Notes under the pieces: model-generated
Databases searched by the model: none
What the model saw: only the letters and a program-made list of their open reading frames with translations
Told to the model about the DNA's origin: nothing
NCBI RefSeq assembly: GCF_014202275.1
Contig: NZ_JACHGF010000019.1
Coordinates: 1 to 64,000, forward strand
Origin: Rhabdobacter roseus
GTDB lineage: Bacteria > Bacteroidota > Bacteroidia > Cytophagales > Spirosomataceae
Direction: 5' to 3'
DNA length: 64,000 nt
Position numbers and translations under genes: made by a program
Part shown: in pieces, positions 28,096 to 36,116 of the stretch
How positions within the stretch are numbered: the stretch's first letter is position 1
Layout of the letters: every line of letters starts with the position of its first letter

Positions 28096-28436
28096 GGATT
28101 ACCAAATAAAGTTCTGATGAGTAGGAATTAGCGGGTTGATTTAACCAGGTATCAATCAAAAATAATCATTTTTCTTATTGAAGGGGTAGATTATTTTAAA
28201 ATATTTTAAAAAGTACACGCCAATCCTTTTTCCAATCCAGCTAAAATCAAAGACGTAATTTGCTGCCAAAGCCCGAGAAACGCTGTCGTAATGAACCCCT
28301 TATATTGTCGCTTTTACACCATCAGCCGCTTCACAATTGTCCGTAAATTTGGGGTATATATGTATCACAAAGTACCTGCGCCAGGCTGCTTCACAAACCA
28401 CAGGAGCGCTGGACAGGTACCTTACGAAGAGCAGCT
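28096..28436. other. Intergenic region with divergent promoters
   Basis: This 341-nt gap separates the minus-strand esterase gene from the small plus-strand gene at 28437. The first 120 nt are AT-rich and hold a minus-strand TATTTTTG match to the Bacteroidota -7 element. The rest contains two GTAC octamers (about 28372 and 28417) but no gene I can support. Confidence 0.5.
28157..28164 (-). promoter_or_regulatory. Candidate -7 element upstream of secreted esterase gene
   Basis: On the minus strand the sequence reads TATTTTTG, a match to the Bacteroidota TAnnTTTG -7 consensus, about 60 nt before the esterase ATG at 28095. No good TTTG was found at the expected upstream spacing, so the call is weak. 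Confidence 0.3.
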
Positions 28437-28646
28437 ATGGTGGAAGTATTTAAAACCAACGTTCGGCAGCGGCGGCAGGCCGCCCGAATCCTGACGGTAT
28501 TGACCCGGCAGTTTCCCGGCTACCAGCTTCACTTTGATCTGGAAGACTGCGACCGGATCTTGCGGGTCGAGGGCCAGGAAGTACCTCCGGAGCCCATCAT
28601 GGAGCTGGTGCGGCAAAAGGGGTACTTGTGCCAGGTACTTGAGTAA
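28437..28646 (+). CDS. Small conserved hypothetical protein, HMA-like fold suspected
   Basis: A 69-residue soluble protein starting MVEVFKTNVRQRRQAARI. It alternates beta and helix in the order expected of a ferredoxin-like (heavy-metal-associated-like) domain: VEVFKTNV strand, AARILTVLTRQF helix, YQLHFDLEDCDRILRVEG strands, PEPIMELVRQKG helix. It lacks the CxxC metal site, having isolated cysteines in DLEDCD and LCQVLE. I believe similar small proteins occur in many Bacteroidota but cannot name the family. It lies 37 nt upstream of the VOC gene on the same strand, so they may be co-transcribed. Confidence 0.6.
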   Translation: MVEVFKTNVRQRRQAARILTVLTRQFPGYQLHFDLEDCDRILRVEGQEVPPEPIMELVRQKGYLCQVLE

Positions 28647-28683
28647 CACATTTCTATGTGATTCATCCAAACAAAAAAATACG

Positions 28684-29115
28684 ATGGCTACCGTACAACC
28701 TTACCTGAATTTTCCCGGTACTACCGAGGAGGCGTTTACTTTTTACCAATCCGTGTTTGGGGGCGAGTTTCAGGCCATGCAGCGCTTCAAAGATACGCCC
28801 GAGGGCGACAAGCTTTCGGAAGAAGAGCAGGAGATGATCATGCACGTGGCACTGCCCATTGGTCCGCACACCCTGCTCATGGCTACCGACGCGCTGCCTT
28901 CGATGGGCTTCACGCTGACGCCGGGCAACAACTTCTCCCTAACCCTGATCACCGAGAGCAAGGAGGAGGCCGAGCGCCTTTTCAGCGCGCTTTCGGCGGG
29001 CGGACAAGTGACCATGCCGCTGGCCGACGCCTTTTGGGGCGACTACTTCGGGATGTTGACCGACCCGTACGGCATTCAGTGGATGATTTCTTATGATTAC
29101 AACCAAAAAGCCTGA
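28684..29115 (+). CDS. VOC/PhnB-like glyoxalase-fold protein
   Basis: A 143-residue vicinal-oxygen-chelate fold protein of the PhnB/3-demethylubiquinone-methyltransferase-like type. The start at 28684 (MATVQPYLNFPGTTEEAF) gives the standard opening; upstream codons in the frame overlap the previous gene's region. Typical blocks are FYQSVFGGEF, HVALPIGPHTLLMATD, NNFSLTLITESKEEAERLF, VTMPLADAFWGDYFGMLTDPYGIQWMI. The enzyme reaction is not predictable from this subgroup. It follows the small HMA-like gene and is convergent with the desaturase-like gene. Confidence 0.9.
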   Translation: MATVQPYLNFPGTTEEAFTFYQSVFGGEFQAMQRFKDTPEGDKLSEEEQEMIMHVALPIGPHTLLMATDALPSMGFTLTPGNNFSLTLITESKEEAERLFSALSAGGQVTMPLADAFWGDYFGMLTDPYGIQWMISYDYNQKA

Positions 29116-29152
29116 TGCTCGGGTTTGATTTTGTTGGAATCTGGGCAGGTAC

Positions 29153-30022
29153 CTAGCCGGACCGCCGCGTGGTCGAACGCTCAGAATCCAACGAGGCAGC
29201 ACCCACCGGCGGGCGGTACTTTTGGAAGGGGATCTTCAGCAAACTACCCATGTGGCTGTGCTCTTCGGGTAGTTGGTGGGTGTCGATGCCGTAGGTAAGC
29301 TGGTCGGCGTCGAGGCGGCGGAAGGTACCGAAGAGCCGGTCCCAAATCGAAAAGATATTCCCGTAGTTGCTATCCGTATAGGGCTGTACGTAGTGGTGGT
29401 GCACATGGTGCATGTTGGGCGTTACAAGGACCCAGCTCAGTACGCGGTCGAGGCGCTCGGGCAGGGTGATGTTGGCGTGGTTGAACTGCGACAACGCCAC
29501 CGACAGCGCCTGGTACAGAAACACCAGCCACATGGGCGCGCCCGCCAGTACCACGGCCAGCGTCGTGAACGCAAAGCGAAACACGCTCTCGCCCGGATGG
29601 TGGCGGTTGGCGGTGGTGGTATCTACGTGGGTGTCGGTATGGTGGATGAGGTGGAAGCGCCACATCCATTTTACTTTGTGCTCGGTCCAATGAATGCACC
29701 AGGCCCCGACGAGGTCGAGCAGGAGCAGGCCTACCAGCGTAAAGGCCCACAAGGGTAGTTGGGGGAGCCACTGAAGTACCCCCACGCCGCGCGCCACGGC
29801 CCAGTCGCTGGCTTTGACCAACACAAAAGCCAGGGCGAAGTTGACCACGATGGTCGTGAGCGTAAAGAAAATATTGAGCCCGGCGTGCCGCCATTTGTTG
29901 TAAGAAAACCGAAAGAGCGGAAATGCGCCCTCCAGCAGCCAAAACAGCGCTATGCCGCCCACCAGAATAGCCGAGCGGTGCGTGGAGGGAATGGTTTCAA
30001 AGTAGGTGATGAGCTTTTCCAT
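29153..30022 (-). CDS. Sterol desaturase / fatty acid hydroxylase family protein
   Basis: A 289-residue integral membrane di-iron enzyme. The start at 30022 (MEKLITYFE) is preferred over an in-frame extension that is polar and AT-rich. Three or four membrane helices (about 20-35, 50-75, 95-115, 150-175) carry the histidine clusters HWTEH, RFHLIHHTDTH and NMHHVHHHY that bind the diiron centre, plus an HHPGES motif. Such enzymes hydroxylate or desaturate lipids; family members in Bacteroidota include sphingolipid- and carotenoid-type hydroxylases. The gene is divergent from the ABC transporter across a region holding a palindromic operator candidate. Substrate unknown. Confidence 0.87.
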   Translation of the reverse strand: MEKLITYFETIPSTHRSAILVGGIALFWLLEGAFPLFRFSYNKWRHAGLNIFFTLTTIVVNFALAFVLVKASDWAVARGVGVLQWLPQLPLWAFTLVGLLLLDLVGAWCIHWTEHKVKWMWRFHLIHHTDTHVDTTTANRHHPGESVFRFAFTTLAVVLAGAPMWLVFLYQALSVALSQFNHANITLPERLDRVLSWVLVTPNMHHVHHHYVQPYTDSNYGNIFSIWDRLFGTFRRLDADQLTYGIDTHQLPEEHSHMGSLLKIPFQKYRPPVGAASLDSERSTTRRSG

Positions 30023-30134
30023 GCGCGAACAGTTGCTGCGGTTATTGGTATTATAACAGGATATTTCCGATATAAATTTAGTATTAAGCAAGATATTTTT
30101 TCAAATGCTTCCAATCCTAAGCCCGAAAGTTCAT

Positions 30135-30175
30135 CTTTGTGCTAACTTATGTATATAAGTAAACTTTATACAAAG
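30135..30175. promoter_or_regulatory. Operator-like imperfect palindrome in divergent region
   Basis: A core palindrome TAACTTATGTATATAAGTAA at 30143-30162 matches its own reverse complement at 16 of 20 positions. It is bracketed by CTTTGT (30135-30140) and ACAAAG (30170-30175). It lies 16-56 nt upstream of the ABC transporter ATG and upstream of the desaturase-like gene, as expected for a repressor site. No regulator gene adjoins it. Confidence 0.5.
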
Positions 30176-30190
30176 ATTGTTTAGCCGCTC

Positions 30191-30829
30191 ATGCCGCTTC
30201 TCTCCTTAACCAACGTACAGAAAAGCTACGGCTCGCACCAGGTACTTGCCATCACTGACTGGCAAATCGAGGAAGGGATCTACTGGATTCAGGGAGAAAA
30301 TGGCGCGGGGAAATCGACGCTCTTCCGGACCCTGGCGGGCATGTTGGCCCACGAAGGAGAAATAGTACTCGACGAGCGCTACTCGCTCCGGCGGCAGCCC
30401 GTGGAGTACCGCCTGCGGCTCAACCTGGGCGAAGCCGAGCCGCTTTACCCAGCCTTCCTGACGCCCGCCGACCTACTAGCCTTTGTGGGCGAGGCTCAGC
30501 AAAGCCCCGCCGGGCAGATGAAGTACCTCACCGAGGTGCTCGGGATCAACTACCTCGACCAGCCGCTGGGCGGGTGCTCGAGCGGGATGGTGAAGAAGCT
30601 GTCGCTGGCGCTGGCTTTTTTGGGGCGTCCGCGGCTGATTATCCTCGACGAGCCCCTGATCACCATCGACCAGGAAGCGCGGGCGGCGCTTTTTGCGTTG
30701 ATCAAGGCTTACCGCGCCGAGGGCGTATCGTTTCTGCTATCGTCGCACCAGCCTTTTGCGCCCAGCGACTTGCCGATAACGGCCGGGTACGCGCTCCGAA
30801 ATCGTACGCTTGTTCCCTGGCAGCCATGA
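30191..30829 (+). CDS. ABC transporter ATP-binding protein
   Basis: A 212-residue ABC ATPase. Walker A is GENGAGKST (35-43). The signature region is GGCSSGMVKKLSLALA (a variant of LSGGQ, CSSGM), Walker B LIILDEP, and an H-loop-type SSHQ. It is short but complete, in the style of small drug/lipid or ABC-2 exporters. The permease gene starts 34 nt downstream, and the two surely form one transporter. The upstream palindrome at 30135-30175 may control both. The cargo is not predictable. Confidence 0.92.
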   Translation: MPLLSLTNVQKSYGSHQVLAITDWQIEEGIYWIQGENGAGKSTLFRTLAGMLAHEGEIVLDERYSLRRQPVEYRLRLNLGEAEPLYPAFLTPADLLAFVGEAQQSPAGQMKYLTEVLGINYLDQPLGGCSSGMVKKLSLALAFLGRPRLIILDEPLITIDQEARAALFALIKAYRAEGVSFLLSSHQPFAPSDLPITAGYALRNRTLVPWQP

Positions 30830-30863
30830 GGAAAGGTACTTTGACTAACCTTAAGAAAAAACG

Positions 30864-31946
30864 ATGAACGTCTTGCTGCTGGCTACGGTACGGGAGTTCT
30901 TCCGGCAGCGGGCCGGTTTTTTCCTGGTGATGCTCTTCCTGCTCTTCGGGTTTATGAGCTCCCGCGAGCACTACGCCTTTGCCCTTTTCTTTCTCACCGA
31001 CCCGCACGGCATGAAGTACCTGGCGCTCATCTGGCTGGCCTACGGGGTACTTTGCGGGCACTTTGTGCGCCAGCATTGGGCGCAGCCGTCGTACACCTTT
31101 ATCTACCGCGCCCGCCTGCTGCCGCCGGGCCGGAGGGTACTTCGGCTCAGCGTGGTGGCGCTGGGGCTACTACAGCCCATCCTGTTTTATGGTTTTTACG
31201 TGTTTATGATTGCCCGGCAGGACCAGCTACTCGCTGAGGCCTGGCCCATTCCGGGCCTTTGGTTGGGGGTAGGTACTTTGCTGGTATGCGTGATGGAGCA
31301 GCGCCTGCGGCACCCGGAGGTACTGCATCCAAGTACCTCCCGGCCCCGGATTTTTGCCTCTGCAAGTACCTTTCGCCGCCCCGCCCGCTGGACCTACTGG
31401 ACGCTCGAATGGCTGCTGCGGGAGCGGGGGCTTACGTTGCTGCTGGGCAAGGCCGGTACCTTTTTGTTTGTGACCGGTACGTTGGTCTATTACAGCACAG
31501 GTACCTACGACCTGCGCCTGCCCGCCGTGGGCTTCACGCTGGCGTACCTGCTCAACGCGGGCCTCTCCTACGAGCTGTACCAATGGGAAAGCCAGGCATG
31601 GCTGTGGGGGCGTTCGCTACCTACTTCGCTGGGGAAGCGCTTCGGCCGGATGGTACTCCTGCACGCGCTGTTGCTATTGCCCGAAACGGCACTGCTCATG
31701 CGCTATACCTGGGGTACTTTGGGCGGGCTGGACTGGCTACAGCTATACGGCCTAGGCCTAAGTGCCTTGCTAGGGTACCACGTTTTTTTGTATCGCTCCC
31801 AGCAGCTGCTGGAGGATACCGTGCGGGTACTTATGGGAGGCTTTGTGGTCCTTACCCTGCTGGTGTTGTACCACACGCCCCTGTGGGCACTTGCGGCCGC
31901 GCTGCTGGCTCTGGCGTATGCCGGTTGGCGGCGGTGGTACTGGTAG
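30864..31946 (+). CDS. ABC transporter membrane subunit
   Basis: A 360-residue polytopic membrane protein with about eight hydrophobic segments (about 18-30, 44-62, 85-105, 130-145, 200-220, 255-275, 290-310, 325-355). The N-terminus starts MNVLLLATVREFFRQRAGFF, typical of ABC-2-type permeases that run from a cytoplasmic amphipathic helix into the first membrane span. It is encoded 34 nt after the ATPase. I do not recognise the subfamily. The gene contains many GTAC octamers, mostly in frame as GT, VL, ST or KY pairs. A terminator follows at 31988. Confidence 0.8.
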   Translation: MNVLLLATVREFFRQRAGFFLVMLFLLFGFMSSREHYAFALFFLTDPHGMKYLALIWLAYGVLCGHFVRQHWAQPSYTFIYRARLLPPGRRVLRLSVVALGLLQPILFYGFYVFMIARQDQLLAEAWPIPGLWLGVGTLLVCVMEQRLRHPEVLHPSTSRPRIFASASTFRRPARWTYWTLEWLLRERGLTLLLGKAGTFLFVTGTLVYYSTGTYDLRLPAVGFTLAYLLNAGLSYELYQWESQAWLWGRSLPTSLGKRFGRMVLLHALLLLPETALLMRYTWGTLGGLDWLQLYGLGLSALLGYHVFLYRSQQLLEDTVRVLMGGFVVLTLLVLYHTPLWALAAALLALAYAGWRRWYW

Positions 31947-31987
31947 GGTACTTTATAGAACGCAAAGTACCTTTGGAATGAATACGA

Positions 31988-32031
31988 AAAAGCCTCGGGC
32001 TTTGTTCTAACCGAAGAAGGTCCGAGGCTTT
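31988..32031 (+). terminator. Terminator of ABC transporter operon
   Basis: AAAGCCTCGG (from 31988) pairs with CCGAGGCTTT (32022-32031). The loop is about 24 nt. It lies about 40 nt after the permease stop codon. Confidence 0.75.
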
Positions 32032-32054
32032 ATCTGCTTACGAAGCACCGTGGC

Positions 32055-32108
32055 TCAGTAGCCCGGATTTTGCTGAAGCTGAGGGTTGAGCTGCCGGGCC
32101 GCGCATTT
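32055..32108 (-). pseudogene. Remnant of a SusD-type gene, C-terminal codons only
   Basis: On the minus strand this reads KCAARQLNPQLQQNPGY followed by TGA, with a stop codon directly upstream. The ending xxNPxLxQNPGY-stop is the standard C-terminus of RagB/SusD proteins; the intact susD at 56370 ends NANLIQNPGY-stop. Nothing of the remaining roughly 450 codons is present, so this is a deletion scar of a former nutrient-uptake locus. The motif is short, so some chance of coincidence remains. Confidence 0.55.
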
Positions 32109-32176
32109 TTACTTGGGAAAGCTGAGTGTACGCACCTGATGTTGGCTACGTGCTGCGGAAAAAGGGAACAAGAAAA

Positions 32177-32214
32177 CACCCGAAGTCCAATCGCCTACGA
32201 TCGTGCTTCGGGTG
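32177..32214 (-). terminator. Terminator of the redoxin operon
   Basis: CACCCGAAG (32177-32185) pairs exactly with CTTCGGGTG (32206-32214) around a 20-nt loop. On the minus strand the stem is followed by a T-run (complement of AAAA at 32173-32176). It lies about 40 nt beyond the redoxin stop. Confidence 0.75.
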
Positions 32215-32250
32215 TATATAGGTCAAAAAAGTTGGTTAGTGAGAGGTAGG

Positions 32251-32865
32251 CTACACCAGGGCACCCGCTTGTACTTGAGCCAGCGTGTCCAGCAGGGCGG
32301 GAAAGTCCCACTTCATTTCAAAATCCTGATCGACCTGCACGTTCTGGATGAGGCCGTCCTGATCGACCAGAAAAAGGCCGGGGTAGTACACATCTTCCGA
32401 AATCCCCGCCACGCGGTCCCACACGGGCCGGTCTTCGAGGTATACCCCCAGCTGGGTCGCGATGCGGTAGCCTTCGTCATAGCTGATGTCAAACGCCAGC
32501 GGCTGGTGTTCCACCAGCTTTTTCAGTCGCTTCACGGGCTCCTGCGTAAGGACCAGTAGCCGTGCCCCGCGGCTGATCAGCTGCTCATTCAACGTGATCA
32601 ACGCCTCCATGATTTTTGGCGCATAGGCTCCCCAGCATTCGCAGTGAAAAGCCACTACGAGCGGCTGCTCCCGAACGAGATCATGGCTGGTGATGAGGGT
32701 CGTTTGCGGTTGTACTCCGGCCCAAACTACCTGCTCGGTGTTTAGTTCAAAATAGGGGAGCTGCTCTCCAGCGGCCCGGCCCGGAAAAGATCCTTTTGTG
32801 CCAAGGCGGGGCTTTAGCTCGTAGGAATGTACATTCCCTTCTTCGTCAATGATTTCGTACAACAT
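32251..32865 (-). CDS. Redoxin (AhpC/TSA-like) domain protein with CxC site
   Basis: A 204-residue thioredoxin-fold protein of the peroxiredoxin/AhpC-TSA kind. The core runs from PYFELNT through PLVVAFHCECWGAYAP (C75 and C77) to a long alpha/beta tail ending YPGLFLVDQDGLIQNV. In typical peroxiredoxins the sequence is PxxxTxxC; here it is a C-x-C-W site after a histidine, so a peroxidase role is uncertain. About 35 extra residues precede the fold. Its start overlaps the end of the small upstream gene by 20 nt, which indicates coupled translation. It is probably cytoplasmic since no signal peptide is visible. Confidence 0.75.
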   Translation of the reverse strand: MLYEIIDEEGNVHSYELKPRLGTKGSFPGRAAGEQLPYFELNTEQVVWAGVQPQTTLITSHDLVREQPLVVAFHCECWGAYAPKIMEALITLNEQLISRGARLLVLTQEPVKRLKKLVEHQPLAFDISYDEGYRIATQLGVYLEDRPVWDRVAGISEDVYYPGLFLVDQDGLIQNVQVDQDFEMKWDFPALLDTLAQVQAGALV

Positions 32866-33112
32866 CGTATGGGGTATTTAAAAGGTCTTCTACAACGGAA
32901 AATTCGGGCTCTCTTTGAATCAAGTCCAGGATACAATCAAAATTACTAAGTGGCGACACCTCAATGGCCATCTTGCCGATCATCCGCTTGCCCTTCTTGA
33001 CCAGCTTCAAACGCTGAATCTTGACACCCTTGATGGATTCCACCGTTGAAGTTAGGCGATACAGGCTTACGTGCGCGGGGTAGGATATATGCAGCTGATA
33101 CGTGTTCGTCAT
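32846..33112 (-). CDS. Small ACT-like hypothetical protein coupled to redoxin
   Basis: An 88-residue protein starting MTNTYQLHISYPAHVSLYRL. The alternation of strand and helix (LHISYPA, LYRLTSTVESIKG, VKIQRLKLVKKG, MAIEVSPLSNFDCILDLIQREPEF) suggests an ACT- or ferredoxin-like small domain, though I cannot name a family. Its 3' end overlaps the redoxin gene by 20 nt. A promoter with good -7 and possible -33 elements lies just upstream (33137-33170). Confidence 0.6.
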   Translation of the reverse strand: MTNTYQLHISYPAHVSLYRLTSTVESIKGVKIQRLKLVKKGKRMIGKMAIEVSPLSNFDCILDLIQREPEFSVVEDLLNTPYDVVRNH

Positions 33113-33136
33113 GCCAACCAGGTAAATTTGATTTTA

Positions 33137-33170
33137 CAAAGCTACAAATAAAAACTATTAAGTCTACAAA
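33137..33170 (-). promoter_or_regulatory. Bacteroidota-type promoter of the redoxin operon
   Basis: Minus-strand TAGCTTTG (33137-33144) matches the TAnnTTTG -7 element. TTTG (33167-33170) lies 22 nt upstream, close to the usual -33 spacing. The -7 element is 25 nt before the ATG at 33112. The -33 element sits in an inverted repeat AGTCTA...TAGACT (33161-33181) that could bind a regulator. Confidence 0.45.
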
Positions 33171-33252
33171 CTTTATAGACTATTTGTTCCCACGAAATAA
33201 CCTTTTAATGAGCTTTGAGGATAAATAGTTTACAAAGGCCTTATATAAAGCT

Positions 33253-33298
33253 TCTTAAGCAAACGAGCAGCCACGTTGGGCTGCTCGTTTGCTTAAGA
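33253..33298 (-). terminator. Strong terminator of the gldKLMN operon
   Basis: TCTTAAGCAAACGAGCAGCC (33253-33272) pairs with its exact complement at 33279-33298 around a 6-nt loop. It lies 17 nt beyond the gldN stop. Confidence 0.9.
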
Positions 33299-33314
33299 GA
33301 ATACGCGAATTAGG

Positions 33315-34376
33315 CTAGTACTCCCACAGGCCGTGCTCGAGCTCCATGAGCTCCTGCTCAAATTGCAACGACTTCATTAAGCCGGTTTTCTCTCCTTTGT
33401 ACATATCGATAAACGATTTGTCTTCGGCGTTGGAAAACTTAGTAATGCGGCCGTGGTACAGGTGCAGGTCAAAGGCATCGGCCAGGTTTTTGTGCTGGGC
33501 GGTGTTCTGCGAGTTGTACCAGATGTACTTTTTGGAGTCGCTGCGGAACAGCCGCTCCACATCCTTATACTTAAAGGAAGCAATGGGTAGTTCCAGTCCG
33601 GTAGAACTCTGCTCGGCGGGCAGGTAAATGGTGATCGACTGAATGTCGTTGTATTGACGCGAACGTTTTTTGTCAAAGGTCCAGTCTTCCTTCACTTCCA
33701 GTAGGCTTAGCTGATTCGGAAAAAATTCCTCTTCGGTGCCAGCCAGTGCCTGCTGCTGAAAATCATCGGCCGGTTTTACTTCCTCCACGGGGGCGGGTTC
33801 TTCCTTAACCGCGGCAGCGCCCTTCTTGGTATTTTTCGCCGTGGTGGGTTTCTTCACGGGAGTTCCCCAGCCGTCGTCTTCCACAACTGCTGTTTTCTTG
33901 GTATCCTTCACGGGAGTCCCCCAGCCATCGTCGGCGGGTTTTGCCGCTGCTTTGGTGTCTTTTTTGGGAGTATCGCCCCAGCCGCCGTTGTCGGCAGGCT
34001 GGCCAAAGCCCGCCGCAATTTCCTCGGCCGAAAGTCCGCCTACCTCGTTAGGGACGAGGATCTTTTTACGAAACTCCTCGGGCGTTTGCTGCGTAGCGCA
34101 AGAGTCGTTCGTATAAGCAGGAATCAATCCCGCTTTGGCGGCATCGATCAGGTAGCGCGTAATCTCGTTATTCTTCGAGAACATGGGAAGATTTTGCTTT
34201 TCGTTCAAATCGACCCGACGCCAGAGCGTACGCTTCATCAACACATCATGCGGGTCGATGGGCCGAGCCGACAGCTGATTCTCGCTGGCGTCATCCCTTT
34301 CCTGCGCCTGGGCCGCCGTGGCTCCCAGCGCCAGGGAGAGAAGCGACCATGCCACTACTTTTCCGTTCATTCTCAT
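33315..34376 (-). CDS. gldN: GldN, type IX secretion / gliding motility protein
   Basis: A 353-residue exported protein of the GldN/PorN family, which forms the periplasmic ring with GldK of the type IX secretion system. A signal peptide (about 1-24, ending AQAQ) is followed by the conserved DVLMKRTLWRRVDLNEKQN block and, in the C-terminal half, VKEDWTFDKKRSRQYNDIQSI and ASFKYKDVERLF. Between them lies an insert (about residues 125-215) with three or four imperfect DDGWGTPVKDTKK-like repeats plus a Lys/Ala/Pro/Glu-rich linker, which I have not seen as a family constant. It is last in the operon gldK-L-M-N. Overall identity is firm. Confidence 0.92.
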   Translation of the reverse strand: MRMNGKVVAWSLLSLALGATAAQAQERDDASENQLSARPIDPHDVLMKRTLWRRVDLNEKQNLPMFSKNNEITRYLIDAAKAGLIPAYTNDSCATQQTPEEFRKKILVPNEVGGLSAEEIAAGFGQPADNGGWGDTPKKDTKAAAKPADDGWGTPVKDTKKTAVVEDDGWGTPVKKPTTAKNTKKGAAAVKEEPAPVEEVKPADDFQQQALAGTEEEFFPNQLSLLEVKEDWTFDKKRSRQYNDIQSITIYLPAEQSSTGLELPIASFKYKDVERLFRSDSKKYIWYNSQNTAQHKNLADAFDLHLYHGRITKFSNAEDKSFIDMYKGEKTGLMKSLQFEQELMELEHGLWEY

Positions 34377-34427
34377 AGCACTTCGGTTTTTACGATAACT
34401 TTCCTAATAACGATCAACAAGCGAAAA

Positions 34428-36020
34428 TTAGTTTAAGGGAATCACAATTGGTTGAGTACCCATTTCTACGTCACTGATTGCTCCCTTGAAGTTGCGGCGT
34501 TGTACACCCATGACTTCTACCACATAACGATCGCCGGGTTCTGCTTGTGCGGCCAGCGACGCAATGGACCCGCCTCCGTTCGCTAAGGTTACTACACCCA
34601 CACGACGAGTACTGCGGGCCAGTGATACTTGTATCTGGGTCACCCGGAACTGGGCGTCCTCCGGAGAAAAGTTTTTAAAACTCTCGTCGGGAATCGCTAT
34701 AACCGTAATAGAACGGGTACCTGTAGCAGACTCTCCCTGGCGCGAGTTAAAAGCTTTGCCGTTTACCCTTACTTCCAAGCTTGGTTTAGGAACACGCTGT
34801 ACGCGGAAGTTGTCGCTACCCAGCAAGTTGCCTTGATTGGAAACGTTCAGCGTGATCTGCGCCCGGCTGGGTACTACCGTTACCTCTCCTTTTTTGCTGC
34901 CAGGAATCGTTTCCGCGCCGTCAGCACTAAAGGTAGGAGCCCAGAGGGCACCCAATGAAGGGCTTTGAACACTCAAACGGTTGGCACAACCCAGGTACAA
35001 GGGTGGGTTGGAAGCGGTTTGATACTGATAAGTAGGCTTCGCTACAAAGTATTCTTGCTCCAACCGCACGGTCGTGTCACGCCCCGATGGGGTAGGGAAG
35101 GAGATAGTACCTTGAAGTACCTTCCGGGCCAGTCCTTCGGCGTTGTAGCCGCCACCTTGCGCCGTAAATTCAATGATTCCTTTGCCGTTTTCAACGCGAA
35201 CCGGAGAGCCGTTCAGGCTCATGCGCGGCGTAATGCCCGATGCCGAAGCGGCAATGAACATTTCCCCTTTAAACTTAGTACCGGCCGCTACTACTTTAGA
35301 CTCGGAGCTGATCATAGCTAAAATCCGGTCAAACTTGATATCGGCAGCACCTACTTTGCTGGCCAGGAAGTTCAGTACTTCCCCTTCCATGCGGCGCACG
35401 TCGGTTTGTTTCTGGCTTAGCACGGCCAGGGCCGCGGCTACGGGCGTTTGGGCAAAGTTTAGCTCGGCAAAGTCTTTATTCCGTTGGTCGGCCCGGTTCT
35501 TGGCCACGGGATCATCCTTGGCGTCCAGCGCCAGCGGCTGAAACTGCTGGTTGCTGTACTTGTTGAGCTGCTGGGTGTAATTATTCAGGGTTTGCTTCAA
35601 GGCATAGGCCTTGCCGTTGCGTTGCCCGCCAATCATCAGCTCGGCTACTTTTTGCTCTTCCTCGGGGTTTTTGATGGCCCCTTCTTCGTTGAGTCCGCTA
35701 CCGGCATCGTTGATAATCTGCTGCTTGAGGGTATTGATCTCGTTGATGATATTGGTAGAGAGCGTACGTACTTCTTCGGCCTGTTTCACTACGGCCACGT
35801 CGGCGGCCCGGTTCCCGGACTTTTCTACGGCGGCCTTTATTTTAAGTACAGTTTCCTGGTTTATTTTATTTGCGGCGCCAGAAGACAATTCCAATGAATT
35901 ATTCAGGAGGATGAATTTTTCGATAATGGCCGAGCTTACCTGTAAAGCAAGCATGGCGGTCAATACCAGGTACATCATCCCGATCATCTTCTGACGGGGC
36001 GTTTCTTTTCCACCTGCCAT
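34428..36020 (-). CDS. gldM: GldM, type IX secretion motor/periplasmic shaft
   Basis: A 530-residue GldM protein. A single N-terminal transmembrane helix (MIGMMYLVLTAMLALQVSS, about 12-30) anchors a long periplasmic chain. The conserved start GKETPRQKMIGMMYLVLTAM and the coiled-coil-rich domain about 40-220 are followed by beta-rich domains to residue 530, ending QPIVIPLN. With GldL it forms the proton-driven motor that powers type IX secretion and gliding. It lies between gldL and gldN, 96 nt from the former and 51 nt from the latter. The length fits the family (about 510-530). Confidence 0.95.
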   Translation of the reverse strand: MAGGKETPRQKMIGMMYLVLTAMLALQVSSAIIEKFILLNNSLELSSGAANKINQETVLKIKAAVEKSGNRAADVAVVKQAEEVRTLSTNIINEINTLKQQIINDAGSGLNEEGAIKNPEEEQKVAELMIGGQRNGKAYALKQTLNNYTQQLNKYSNQQFQPLALDAKDDPVAKNRADQRNKDFAELNFAQTPVAAALAVLSQKQTDVRRMEGEVLNFLASKVGAADIKFDRILAMISSESKVVAAGTKFKGEMFIAASASGITPRMSLNGSPVRVENGKGIIEFTAQGGGYNAEGLARKVLQGTISFPTPSGRDTTVRLEQEYFVAKPTYQYQTASNPPLYLGCANRLSVQSPSLGALWAPTFSADGAETIPGSKKGEVTVVPSRAQITLNVSNQGNLLGSDNFRVQRVPKPSLEVRVNGKAFNSRQGESATGTRSITVIAIPDESFKNFSPEDAQFRVTQIQVSLARSTRRVGVVTLANGGGSIASLAAQAEPGDRYVVEVMGVQRRNFKGAISDVEMGTQPIVIPLN

Positions 36021-36116
36021 ATGGTTCAGTGATCAGTTAATCGGTGATGGTTTTGTTTTAGTGTTTGTACTGGTACCCTTCTAGTTAAATTACCAGGTAC
36101 CTTTTCCGGAATTCGA

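Larger units (their letters stand above)
31947..32250. other. Intergenic region with two terminators and a susD remnant
   Basis: The gap between the ABC permease and the convergent redoxin gene holds the terminators at 31988-32031 and 32177-32214 and a short decayed SusD C-terminal coding fragment at 32055-32108. No other gene is seen. Confidence 0.6.
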
